Source of the DNA: PALSA-612 sp963711315
GTDB taxonomy: Bacteria; Actinomycetota; Thermoleophilia; Gaiellales; Gaiellaceae
NCBI GenBank assembly: GCA_963711315.1
Contig: CAVQDQ010000001.1
Coordinates: 124,001-188,000, forward strand
Reading direction: 5' to 3'
Length of the DNA: 64,000 nucleotides
Shown here: positions 27,752 to 34,739 of the stretch, in pieces
Layout: every line of letters begins with the position of its first letter
Position numbering within the stretch: the first letter of the stretch is position 1
Notes under the pieces: model-generated
Seen by the model: only the letters and a program-made list of their open reading frames with translations
Database searches by the model: none
Told to the model about the DNA's origin: nothing
Program-made: the position numbers and the translations under genes

Positions 27752-27964
27752 TGCAGAAGGCTTGCCTGCCTGCACGCGCGCGGTCAGCTCCTCGACCTTG
27801 CCTTCGGCCGAGTCAAGGCGTTGCCGGCAGATCTCGTAGAGCGCTTCGCCCCGCTCCCAGAGCGCGATGGCCTCGTCGATGCCCACGTCGCCGGTCTCGA
27901 GCCGCTCGACGATCGTTCGCAGCTCTGCCTCCGCCTGCTCGAACGTCAGCGTCTCGTCCGTCAT
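27749..27964 (-). CDS. xseB: Exodeoxyribonuclease VII small subunit
   Basis: 71 residues, the normal XseB size: LTFEQAEAELRTIVERLETG, then DEAIALWERGEALYEICRQRL, a helical hairpin that wraps the large subunit. Its ATG overlaps the xseA stop (ATGA), so the subunits are coupled. The C-terminus ends in a short KPSA tail. Confidence 0.93.
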   Translation of the reverse strand: MTDETLTFEQAEAELRTIVERLETGDVGIDEAIALWERGEALYEICRQRLDSAEGKVEELTARVQAGKPSA

Positions 27965-29118
27965 GGTCGAGCCTCCTCGACACGCGCGCCGAACCCGCCC
28001 TCGGCGAGCTCGACGTCGACGCGGTCATCCGCTGTCAGCGCGGCCGCCGTACGGACCACCTCGTTTCCCTTGCGGACGATGGCGTAGCCACGGGTGAGTG
28101 TTGCTCGCGGCGACAGGGCGCGGAGCCGTCCCGCGCATTGCTCGAGTGCCGTGCGTCGGCGCTCCAGCAGCAAGCGGCCGCCGCGACGCAGGTGGTCGGA
28201 TTCTCGCTCGAGCCGTTCCCGCCGCCGGTCGAGCACGGCCCGCGATCCGCGCCGAAGCGCCGTGCGACGGCGCTCGAGCGTCTCCACGAGCTCGACGAAG
28301 TCCGGCACGACCAGGCGGGCTGCCGCCGTCGGTGTGGATGCGCGCACGTCGGCTGCGAGATCGCAGAGCGGCGTGTCCTGCTCGTGGCCGACCGCGGACA
28401 CGACCGGCACGGGACACGCAACGACGGCGCGCACGAGCCGCTCGTCGCTGAACGGGAGCAGATCCTCGAAGCTCCCTCCTCCACGGGCGAGGACGATCAC
28501 GTCGACGGCAGGCTGTGCGGCGACAGACTCCAGAGCCCGAGAGATCTCAGCTGCCGCGTACGGCCCCTGGACGCGCGTCTCGGCCACCAACAGCCGCGCA
28601 GGAGGGAAGCGGGCGGTCACGGAGGCGACCACGTCGCGCTTCGCAGCCGCGTCGTTGCCTGTGACGAGCCCGACGCGCCGCGGGAATCTCGGCAGCGGCC
28701 GCTTGCGCTCGGCGGCGAAGAGCCCTTCGGCGGCGAGCTTCTGCTTGAGCCGCTCGAGCGCGGCCAGGTGGGCGCCGAGGCCGAAACGCTCGATCGAGAG
28801 CACCTGCAGCCGCAGCTCGCCCTTCTGCGGCCATACCTCCGCGCGGCCGTAGACGTGGACTCGCTCGCCGTTGGCGAGATCCAGCCGGAGCGCGTCGAAG
28901 CGACGACGCGGCAACGCTGCTTCGACGCACGCCTGTCCATCGAGGTCCTTGAGGGTGAAGAAGACCGTCTGCCACCGGTCCTGGCGCCGCAGCTCGCTGA
29001 TCTCGCCCTCCACCCAGACGGTTGGCAGCCGACGCATCCAGTCGGCCAGCCCTCGAGTGAAAGCGGCGACGGAGAAGACCTTGCGGTCGCCGTACTCGAT
29101 CGCTTCCACCTTCGCCAC
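27961..29118 (-). CDS. xseA: Exodeoxyribonuclease VII large subunit
   Basis: 385 residues. The N-terminal OB-fold opens VFSVAAFTRGLADWMRRLPT with WVEGEISELRRQ. The catalytic domain holds VGLVTGNDAAAKRDVVASV, DVIVLARGGGSFEDLLPFSDE (signature with the catalytic Asp) and SAVGHEQDTPLCDLAAD. The coiled-coil tail and final ...SPRATLTRGYAIV complete it. It degrades single-stranded DNA from both ends. The GTG at 29118 follows a TACGAT box. Confidence 0.93.
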   Translation of the reverse strand: MAKVEAIEYGDRKVFSVAAFTRGLADWMRRLPTVWVEGEISELRRQDRWQTVFFTLKDLDGQACVEAALPRRRFDALRLDLANGERVHVYGRAEVWPQKGELRLQVLSIERFGLGAHLAALERLKQKLAAEGLFAAERKRPLPRFPRRVGLVTGNDAAAKRDVVASVTARFPPARLLVAETRVQGPYAAAEISRALESVAAQPAVDVIVLARGGGSFEDLLPFSDERLVRAVVACPVPVVSAVGHEQDTPLCDLAADVRASTPTAAARLVVPDFVELVETLERRRTALRRGSRAVLDRRRERLERESDHLRRGGRLLLERRRTALEQCAGRLRALSPRATLTRGYAIVRKGNEVVRTAAALTADDRVDVELAEGGFGARVEEARP

Positions 29119-29124
29119 GCCGAG

Positions 29125-29130
29125 ATCGTA
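29125..29130 (-). promoter_or_regulatory. -10 box (TACGAT) of xseA, leaderless
   Basis: On the minus strand TACGAT ends 6 nt before the GTG at 29118. Confidence 0.55.
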
Positions 29131-29197
29131 CGTTCAGGCGGTGCCACGCACGCGTTACCTGTCAAGCGCCTACGCGTGCCGATCTGGCGCCAGCGAG

Positions 29198-29236
29198 TGA
29201 CGCCCTAGCGGGCGGTGGGAGCCGGCTAGGGCGTCA
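29198..29236 (-). terminator. Hairpin terminator after the 64-residue gene
   Basis: A perfect 12-bp inverted repeat (TGACGCCCTAGC / GCTAGGGCGTCA) with a 15-nt loop lies 9 nt past the minus-strand stop at 29246. No T-run follows. It isolates the small gene from xseA. Confidence 0.65.
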
Positions 29237-29245
29237 AGAGGAGAG

Positions 29246-29440
29246 CTAGAGAAGAATCTCGGTCGCGAGCTCGGCCGTGCAGCCGTCGCGTACGAGATCG
29301 ACGGCCTGATGGAGGTCGACCGTCGAATGGGCGAGCCTCTCGGCGAGCGGGAGCGGGTAGCCGGCCTCGATCAACACGTGGAGCCGCCAGCTTTCGATCT
29401 TGACTCGCTCGCTGTAATCGGACTCGACTACCTGTGTCAT
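29246..29440 (-). CDS. Small hypothetical protein (64 residues)
   Basis: From the ATG at 29440 (or a GTG three codons earlier, GTG AGC GAG ATG). It is preceded by GGGGAAAGGG, a plausible Shine-Dalgarno. The sequence IESWRLHVLIEAGYPLPLAERLAHSTVDLHQAVDLVRDGC is helical and soluble, reminiscent of small actinobacterial proteins that occur as families without known function. A dedicated terminator follows. Real by codon usage and context; function unknown. Confidence 0.65.
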   Translation of the reverse strand: MTQVVESDYSERVKIESWRLHVLIEAGYPLPLAERLAHSTVDLHQAVDLVRDGCTAELATEILL

Positions 29441-29546
29441 CTCGCTCACCCTTTCCCCGGTTTCGTTATGTCCTAGACGAACCCTCTCGGGGGAAGTTGG
29501 AATCGTTACGGAACGTTTACGAACGCTCAACGGGCGGCCAACGAAG

Positions 29547-29615
29547 GGCTTGCCTAGGGCTCCTCGGCCGACTTGCCTAGGGCTCATCGGCCGACTTGCC
29601 TAGGGCTCGTCGACG
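29547..29615. repeat. 23-bp tandem repeat, three copies, at the end of the coiled-coil gene
   Basis: Units at 29547-29569, 29570-29592 and 29593-29615 share CTTGCCTAGGGCTC followed by a variable base. The third unit contains the stop codon of the minus-strand coiled-coil gene, so the array looks like duplication of that gene's last codons and 3' flank. It sits between that gene and the 64-residue gene. No spacers, so it is not a CRISPR array. Confidence 0.8.
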
Positions 29616-30469
29616 GCGCGCTGGCTTCCCGCCTGCGTTTCTGCGAGATAGAGCATCCCACGGCGCGCATGCTCGGTGAGCGCGTCATCGAGCTCCCTGG
29701 AGAGCCGCCTGACGGCTTCGTCGCGGGCGGAGCGGACCGCCTTGTCGAACTCCTCCGCGGCCGCTTCCACGATGCGGGTTGCCTCGCGCTCGAGTGAGCG
29801 CCCGAGACGCTCGGCCTGGCGGCGCTCCACCTCGGCGAAGCTCGCAGCCAGCCGTTGCGCGGCGTCGACCTCCTCGCGCGAGATCTGCTCGCGCAGGTCT
29901 CGCTCGCGGCGGCGTAGTCGCTCACCGACCTCGTGCAAGGCCCGGCGGCGCTCCGCCGCCATCTGCTCGAGCTCGTTCGTCGCCTGCTGGATCGCCTCTG
30001 CCGCGGCGTTCTGGATCTCCTCGCGGAGCCGCATGACCGCAACGCGCTGCTCGTCGCCGTCTGCCCGGAGAGCCTCGGCCTCCTGCGTCAGCGTACGCTC
30101 GACCTGCGCCAGGCGCTCCTTCTGCTTCGCCTCGAGCCTGCTGACCTGACCCTCGATCTCACCGGTCGTGCGCTCGAGATCGTGCGCCCACGCCGTCAGC
30201 CGGTCTTCGACTCGCTTCTGTACCTGCACGAGCCGCATCGAGTACTCCGCAGCGGCCCGGCGCTCGCGCTCGGCGAACTCCTCGCGCCACTCCTCGCCCA
30301 GCCGGCGTGACTCCTCGACGAGGAGGCTGGTCAGCTCCGACCGCGCAGCCGCGAGCGAGCGCTTGAGCTCTGCCGTCCGCTGCTCGTACTCCGCCTGGAC
30401 CAGGGCGTCGAGCTGGGCACGTTCGGCGTCGAACGTCTCCTCGGGCGACGAGCGGCGGCGACCGCGCAC
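29600..30469 (-). CDS. Coiled-coil protein, 289 residues
   Basis: Almost entirely heptad-rich, Glu/Arg/Ala-dominated helix from residue 10 to 270 (for example ELKRSLAAARSELTSLLVEE; EEIQNAAAEAIQQATNELEQ; ERLRRRERDLREQISREE). No signal peptide or membrane segment. It could be a structural, cell-shape or stalk-like cytoplasmic protein, similar in style to apolipoprotein/DUF-type coiled coils. No enzyme motif is seen. Start GTG at 30469, supported by TAGGAT. Confidence 0.75.
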   Translation of the reverse strand: MRGRRRSSPEETFDAERAQLDALVQAEYEQRTAELKRSLAAARSELTSLLVEESRRLGEEWREEFAERERRAAAEYSMRLVQVQKRVEDRLTAWAHDLERTTGEIEGQVSRLEAKQKERLAQVERTLTQEAEALRADGDEQRVAVMRLREEIQNAAAEAIQQATNELEQMAAERRRALHEVGERLRRRERDLREQISREEVDAAQRLAASFAEVERRQAERLGRSLEREATRIVEAAAEEFDKAVRSARDEAVRRLSRELDDALTEHARRGMLYLAETQAGSQRAVDEP

Positions 30470-30475
30470 GAGCTC

Positions 30476-30481
30476 ATCCTA
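30476..30481 (-). promoter_or_regulatory. -10 box (TAGGAT) of coiled-coil gene, leaderless
   Basis: On the minus strand TAGGAT ends 6 nt before the GTG at 30469. Confidence 0.5.
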
Positions 30482-30486
30482 CGCAC

Positions 30487-31206
30487 TCAGGCACGGAGCA
30501 AGACGAGGGCGACGGCGAGCACGATGACGGCTGCTGTCAGGAGGCGCAGCGCCTCCTCCGAGCCGCGCGTGAGCAAGGCAGGCGTGACGGCCAGGGCCTC
30601 GCCGTCGTCGAGCTCGAGTGAGCCGGACATGCTGCGCACGCGCCTTCTCACGAGGCGCACCGGGGTCGAGAGACGCCGCTGGGCGAGGCTCAGTAGCGCT
30701 GCGAACACAGCCGCGGCGACGGCGACGCGAGTGATCGTCTCGGCCGCGGCGGCATACGCCGTGAGCAGCGGGAACGCTCCCCAGGCGACGGCGAACCAGA
30801 GGTCGGAGTGGAACGCGCCGCCGAACAGCTCGAGGTTGTAGGCGACGACGATGAAGCCGCCGAAGGCGACGAATGCGAGTAGCCACGGCCACCACGCGAT
30901 TGCCGCCGCGAGGCCGATGCCGACGGCACCTGCGATCGAGCAGGCGGCGAGCAGCCAGAGGACTCGATCGGGAATCTGCGTCGCGAGCGGCCGGCCGCGC
31001 AGCTCGTCGAGGGAGTGCGCGCCGACGCCGAGCGCCAGGGCGAAGGCGGCAAGCGTCGCTCCCAGCCGGCCTGGTAGCCAGACGGGCGCGAGGGCTGCGC
31101 CGATGACCACGTAGCTCAAGTGCCAGAGGGTGTAGGGGACGTGGAGGAGCGTCACGTAGTCCCTCCACCCGCCCGGACGTAACGCGTACCACGACGCCTG
31201 GCTCAT
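30487..31206 (-). CDS. Multi-pass membrane protein, possibly UbiA-like
   Basis: 239 residues with six or seven membrane helices. After the first helices comes ALGVGAHSLDELRGRPLATQIPDRVLW, a conserved-looking loop between helices. It vaguely recalls the first Asp motif of UbiA prenyltransferases, but the full NDxxDxxxD is absent, so the assignment is tentative. Its ATG overlaps the stop of the UbiE-like methyltransferase (ATGA), which would suit a quinone-related role. Confidence 0.65.
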   Translation of the reverse strand: MSQASWYALRPGGWRDYVTLLHVPYTLWHLSYVVIGAALAPVWLPGRLGATLAAFALALGVGAHSLDELRGRPLATQIPDRVLWLLAACSIAGAVGIGLAAAIAWWPWLLAFVAFGGFIVVAYNLELFGGAFHSDLWFAVAWGAFPLLTAYAAAAETITRVAVAAAVFAALLSLAQRRLSTPVRLVRRRVRSMSGSLELDDGEALAVTPALLTRGSEEALRLLTAAVIVLAVALVLLRA

Positions 31207-31907
31207 GCGCGGCGTCCCCAGATGACGACGCCGCCGCCGAACGTCAACGACCTGCTCCGGACGTCTTCGATGCCTGCGTCACGACAAGCTCCGAGTAGTC
31301 GCTCGAGCGGCCACGTCTCCCAGAATTCTCTGACGCTCTTGCCGAGGAAGCCGCTGACCTCGGCCCAGCCGGGAGAGATGAGCCGTCCCGCCGTCGGCAG
31401 GCCGACACCGACATACGCCTCCCAGGCTGCACGGACGAGCGGGCTCTCGGGCAACCCGAACTCGAGCCCGGCGATCGTCCCGCCTGGCCCGACGACCCGA
31501 GCCAGCTCGGCAAGTGTCGCTGCGGGATCGTCCACGTAGCGGAGGAGGTACGTGAAGGTGAGGCCGTCGAACGATCCGTCCTCGAAGGGAAGGTGATCGG
31601 CGTCGCCGTGGACGAGCTCGACCTCGTGTGGGACTCGCTCGCGCGCGACGGCGAGCATGTCCAGGCTCTGGTCGAGCCCGACCACGCGGCAGCCCTTGCG
31701 TCGTACGAGCTCGATCGCGACCGTGCCCGTGCCCGTGGCGACGTCCAACACGGTGTCGCCCGGGCCCGCGGCGGTGCGCCCGACGAGGAAGCTCCGCCAG
31801 CGGCCGTCCTGCCCGAACGAGAGCAGCCGCGCGTAGCGGTCGTACGTTGGTCCCAGCGGCGCGAACAGGCCGATCGCGTGCCGGCGGCGCTCGGAGAGCT
31901 CGACCAC
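31203..31907 (-). CDS. UbiE/MenG-like class I methyltransferase
   Basis: 234 residues. It begins LFAPLGPTYDRYARLLSFGQDGRW, the UbiE-like N-terminal helix. Motif I is VLDVATGTGTVAIEL, motif II VVGLDQSLDML, and DGLTFTYLLRYVDDP corresponds to the UbiE region GNIxDLPFxDxSFDxxxxxxGLR. It could methylate demethylmenaquinone or a similar lipid, though the canonical MenG signature is not exact. Coupled to the membrane protein that follows. Confidence 0.8.
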   Translation of the reverse strand: MVELSERRRHAIGLFAPLGPTYDRYARLLSFGQDGRWRSFLVGRTAAGPGDTVLDVATGTGTVAIELVRRKGCRVVGLDQSLDMLAVARERVPHEVELVHGDADHLPFEDGSFDGLTFTYLLRYVDDPAATLAELARVVGPGGTIAGLEFGLPESPLVRAAWEAYVGVGLPTAGRLISPGWAEVSGFLGKSVREFWETWPLERLLGACRDAGIEDVRSRSLTFGGGVVIWGRRA

Positions 31908-31913
31908 GCCCCG

Positions 31914-31923
31914 AGTCTAAGCT
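31914..31923. promoter_or_regulatory. Overlapping divergent -10 boxes (TAGACT minus, TAAGCT plus)
   Basis: AGTCTAAGCT contains TAGACT on the minus strand (31914-31919), ending 6 nt before the GTG at 31907, and TAAGCT on the plus strand (31918-31923), ending 6 nt before the GTG at 31930. The two boxes share 2 bp, so the polymerases would exclude each other. Confidence 0.55.
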
Positions 31924-31929
31924 CACCCC

Positions 31930-32376
31930 GTGAGCCTCTCGGAGGAGCTCGATCAGATTGCCGCCGCGGCGAGCGCCTACATCGACGAGGGCGAGGAGCT
32001 GGCAGCGGTCATTCCGGCGGAGCCCGGGCACGGCGTGCGCGTGTTCCTCTGTGCGTTCTCGGACGGCGACGAGCGGAGCTGGATCGCCCTGCGTCCCGAC
32101 GGGCGGGCGGTGGTGGATCGCTCTCTGCTCCGCGACGCGGTCTCGATCGCGGCACTCTGCGAGCTGGCGGAGGATTGCGCCGACGGGCTGGACGTGCTCG
32201 AGGAGCCGCCGCGCGTCGCGACTCCGGCGTACCTCGACGCGATCGCCGCGGCCGCGAGACAGGCGGAGCAAGGCCCGGGGGGCTCGGCGTTCGCGGAGGC
32301 GATGAAGCAGGGCTCGGTCGCCGTGGAAGGCCTCACGGTCGAGGTCGAGAGCGGCTACAAGGTCGACCTGAGCTAG
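31930..32376 (+). CDS. Hypothetical soluble protein (148 residues)
   Basis: From GTG at 31930. Alternating helix and strand: SEELDQIAAAASAYIDEGEE, then GVRVFLCAFSDGDERSWIAL, then VVDRSLLRDAVSIAALCELA. No motif I can name. Followed 10 nt later by another hypothetical gene. Codon usage and the leaderless box support a real gene. Confidence 0.65.
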   Translation: MSLSEELDQIAAAASAYIDEGEELAAVIPAEPGHGVRVFLCAFSDGDERSWIALRPDGRAVVDRSLLRDAVSIAALCELAEDCADGLDVLEEPPRVATPAYLDAIAAAARQAEQGPGGSAFAEAMKQGSVAVEGLTVEVESGYKVDLS

Positions 32377-32379
32377 GCT
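32374..32379 (+). promoter_or_regulatory. -10 box (TAGGCT) overlapping the preceding stop codon
   Basis: TAGGCT ends 7 nt before the ATG at 32387. Its TAG is the stop codon of the 148-residue gene. Confidence 0.45.
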
Positions 32380-32386
32380 GATCCGC

Positions 32387-32683
32387 ATGGAAGGCAGCGG
32401 CGGGTTCGGGTTTCCGCTCGGTGGCGATCCCGAGGATCTCCTGCGCGGCCTGCGTGAGTTCGCGGAGCGCCAGGCCGAGTCGGTGGCGGACGCCCAGCGC
32501 GAGCAGTTCGCCACGCTGACGCTCAACACGGCCGTCGATCTGACCTCGGCCGCGCTCGGTCAGATCGAGGCGACGGGCACGGTCGACGAGCAGGCGATCG
32601 CGCTGCGCGATGCCATGCGCATCCTCTTCCCAGAGGCCGTGGCGCTCGTGAGCGCTGCCCGCCAGGGCTTCATGCGCGAGTGA
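32387..32683 (+). CDS. Hypothetical protein (98 residues)
   Basis: ATG at 32387. The N-terminus is Gly-rich (GSGGFGFPLGGDPEDLLRGL), then two long helices (FAERQAESVADAQREQFATL; EQAIALRDAMRILFPEAVAL). No known family recognised. It may share a transcript with the gene upstream. Confidence 0.6.
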   Translation: MEGSGGFGFPLGGDPEDLLRGLREFAERQAESVADAQREQFATLTLNTAVDLTSAALGQIEATGTVDEQAIALRDAMRILFPEAVALVSAARQGFMRE

Positions 32684-32819
32684 GTGCGCTCTGCGCACGA
32701 ATGAGTGCGCGAGGGCTCTGTCGCGGCTGTCGGGTATCCTTTAGCCATTAGAGCGCGTACCGGTTGCGGGTCGTCCGCCTCCTCTACCCGTTCATGAGTG
32801 ACGGAGGGAGGTGTTTTTT

Positions 32820-33041
32820 ATGGCAACTGGGACCGTCAAGTGGTTCAACGACGCGAAGGGCTACGGCTTCATCGCGCCGGACGAGGGTGACAAGGACTTC
32901 TTCGTCCATCACAGCAACATCGCCGGTAGCGGCTTCAAGTCGCTGACGGAGGGTGCGAAGGTCGAGTTCGATCCCGCCGAAGGGTCGAAGGGCCCGGAGG
33001 CGACGAACGTCGCCCCGATCGTTGCAGCTGACATCGCATAG
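32820..33041 (+). CDS. Cold shock protein (CspA family)
   Basis: 73 residues, one cold-shock domain. GTVKWFNDAKGYGFIAPDEG contains RNP1 (KGYGFI) and DFFVHH is RNP2. The loop SGFKSLTEGAKVEFDPAEG completes the barrel. It binds single-stranded RNA or DNA as a chaperone. A strong Shine-Dalgarno (GGAGGGAGG) precedes the ATG at 32820; the gene has an upstream leader of perhaps 75 nt, beginning near TATCCT at 32735. No other clear cold-box is seen. Confidence 0.93.
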   Translation: MATGTVKWFNDAKGYGFIAPDEGDKDFFVHHSNIAGSGFKSLTEGAKVEFDPAEGSKGPEATNVAPIVAADIA

Positions 33042-33092
33042 CGGCGCCGGCTTCTAAGAACGGCAGATCCGCCTAGCGAGGAGAGGAGCCTT

Positions 33093-33323
33093 ATGGGGTC
33101 GAGCTCGAAGAGGCAGCAAACACAAGCGAAACGAGCGCGAGAGCAGGCGCTCAGGGAACGACGCGAACGGAAGGACGCGAAGAGAGCCGCGCGGCGTGCG
33201 GGGCTGACTCCGGCAGAGTACGACGCGAGCACCGGAGAGTACGTGGCGAACACGGAAGGGGAAGACGCGACACCCACACCCGGAGAGGACGGCGCGAGCG
33301 CCGGAACGAGTGAGAACGCCTAG
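33093..33323 (+). CDS. Small basic/acidic two-part protein downstream of csp
   Basis: 76 residues. The first half is Arg/Lys-rich helix (SKRQQTQAKRAREQALRERR; KDAKRAARRAGLTPAEYD), the second acidic and low-complexity (NTEGEDATPTPGEDGASAG). The basic half could bind RNA or ribosomes; that is inference. Good Shine-Dalgarno (GAGGAGAGGAG), 51 nt after the cold-shock gene and probably co-transcribed. Confidence 0.65.
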   Translation: MGSSSKRQQTQAKRAREQALRERRERKDAKRAARRAGLTPAEYDASTGEYVANTEGEDATPTPGEDGASAGTSENA

Positions 33324-33684
33324 CGTGCCCTCTCGCGCGGACCGGCGGAGTGAGCGACCGGCAGCGCGTACGAGGACAGGCTCGCCCCGACGTCATGCGT
33401 ACTGCCCGCTCTGTGGCCAGGCACGCACGGAGATGCTTGCGAGCGAAGTCCGCACCGTCGCGGACGCGCTCTGTCCGGGCCGCTGCACGGCGGGCTGGGA
33501 GGCGCTTGTGGTGCTGCGCAGTCGCGAGTCGAACAGCGAGGAGATCGCCACGCGGCGCCGGGACGAGTACGAGGGGCAACTGCCGCACACGATGGCGCTG
33601 TCCGAGCTCCTGCTGCTCCGCTGGCGTGCGGGAGACTGGGGGGTCGAGCCAGAGCAGTTGCTGGAGCGGATCCGCAGCGCCTAG
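33310..33684 (+). CDS. Hypothetical protein with putative zinc-binding cysteines
   Basis: 124 residues from GTG at 33310 (or GTG 33325), overlapping the previous gene by 14 nt. YCPLCGQ (CxxC) followed by LCPGRC about 25 residues later could form a four-Cys zinc site. The rest, EEIATRRRDEYEGQLPHTMA and SELLLLRWRAGDWG, is helical. No family recognised. Its end faces the minus-strand FabL-type gene, 12 nt away. Confidence 0.6.
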   Translation: MRTPSVPSRADRRSERPAARTRTGSPRRHAYCPLCGQARTEMLASEVRTVADALCPGRCTAGWEALVVLRSRESNSEEIATRRRDEYEGQLPHTMALSELLLLRWRAGDWGVEPEQLLERIRSA

Positions 33685-33696
33685 CCGCGCCCAGCG

Positions 33697-34434
33697 TCAA
33701 GCCAGGAGCGAGTACCCGCCGTCCACGACGAGCGTTTGGCCGCGGATCATCTCGGCCTCGGGCGAGCAGAGGAAGCAGACAGCGCCGGCGATGTCGCCCG
33801 GCTCGACGAGCCGGCCGGCCGGGGTCCGCGCCGTGGACCACGACACCATCTGCTCACGATTCGGGAAGGCGTCCAGTGCGTCCGTCTCGACGACGCCGGC
33901 AGACACGGCGTTTACGCGGATGCCGCGTGGAGCGAGCTCGACTGCGAGGTGCCGGACGATCGACTCGAGTGCCGCCTTGGACGCGCCGACGAGCACGTAG
34001 TTCTCGAGCACGCGTTGCGAGCCGAGGCTGGAGAGAGCGACGATGGAGGAACCCTGGGGCATGCTCGGCGCCGCCGCTCGCGTCAGCGCTATGAGGGCGC
34101 GGGCGTTGGCGGCCATCGTCCAGTCGAAGTGCTTGTCCTCGGTCTCCAGCGCGGGCCGCGCGACTCCGGTAGCGGCGTTGTGGACGAGGACGTCGAGCGG
34201 CCCGAGTGCGGCGACCTGCTCCGCCACCTTCGACGACGAGACGTTGCCGCGCACGAGCACGGGCTCGGCGCCCAGGGCCTCGATCTCCGCTCCGGCTTCC
34301 TCCGCCGCCCGGTCGTTGCGGAAGTAGCCGATGGCGACACGCGCGGCGCCGAGCTCGGCGAAGCGACTCGCAATCGCACGACCGATGCCGCGGGAGCCGC
34401 CCGTAACGAGGACGGCCTTCCCTTCGAACCTCAT
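33697..34434 (-). CDS. fabL: SDR-family enoyl-ACP reductase, FabL-like
   Basis: 245 residues. NAD(P)-binding TGGSRGIGRAIA, then NAATGVARPALETEDKHFDW, SIVALSSLGSQRVLENYVLV (active-site Ser/Tyr region), GASKAALESIVRHLAVELAP and NAVSAGVVETDALDAFPNRE. The strings DALxxFPNRE, TPAGRxVE and MIRGQTLVVDGGYSLL match Bacillus subtilis FabL closely, more than FabG. It would reduce enoyl-ACP in fatty-acid elongation. Coupled (ATGA) to the small gene upstream. Confidence 0.8.
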   Translation of the reverse strand: MRFEGKAVLVTGGSRGIGRAIASRFAELGAARVAIGYFRNDRAAEEAGAEIEALGAEPVLVRGNVSSSKVAEQVAALGPLDVLVHNAATGVARPALETEDKHFDWTMAANARALIALTRAAAPSMPQGSSIVALSSLGSQRVLENYVLVGASKAALESIVRHLAVELAPRGIRVNAVSAGVVETDALDAFPNREQMVSWSTARTPAGRLVEPGDIAGAVCFLCSPEAEMIRGQTLVVDGGYSLLA

Positions 34435-34712
34435 CGCCGCCGCTTGGGCAAGGGCGCCGACGCGGGCGCGGCGCTCGGAATCTCCTCCCAGCCGATGCGG
34501 CTGCGCGGCTCCGGCTCGCCCTCCTCGGCCTTCGAGGAGGCGTGTCCGAGCCGGTCGAGCAGCTCCATCTTCTCTTCCCCGTAGCGGCGTGTCGGGTGGT
34601 CTGGCGGCAGCCCTTCGATCAGCTCGAGCACTCGGGCACGAAGCTGATACGCGAAGTGCGGCGTTGCGGATCCGACGAGCCGGTCGATCTCCTGGACGGT
34701 TGCGTCGGCCAC
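34431..34712 (-). CDS. Small hypothetical protein upstream of fabL-like gene
   Basis: 93 residues: QEIDRLVGSATPHFAYQLRA then RVLELIEGLPPDHPTRRYGE, a helical body, and a Pro/Arg-rich tail (PLPKRRR). No known family. It starts at GTG 34712 after a TAGGCT box and overlaps the FabL-type gene, so the two form an operon. Confidence 0.65.
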   Translation of the reverse strand: MADATVQEIDRLVGSATPHFAYQLRARVLELIEGLPPDHPTRRYGEEKMELLDRLGHASSKAEEGEPEPRSRIGWEEIPSAAPASAPLPKRRR

Positions 34713-34718
34713 GTTCGA

Positions 34719-34724
34719 AGCCTA
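34719..34724 (-). promoter_or_regulatory. -10 box (TAGGCT) of the fabL operon, leaderless
   Basis: On the minus strand TAGGCT ends 6 nt before the GTG at 34712. Confidence 0.5.
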
Positions 34725-34739
34725 GACCAGTAGGTTCGC

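Noticed and set aside
29547..29615. Possible CRISPR-like array
   Set aside because: Units abut with no spacers, and no cas genes are present; it is a simple tandem duplication.
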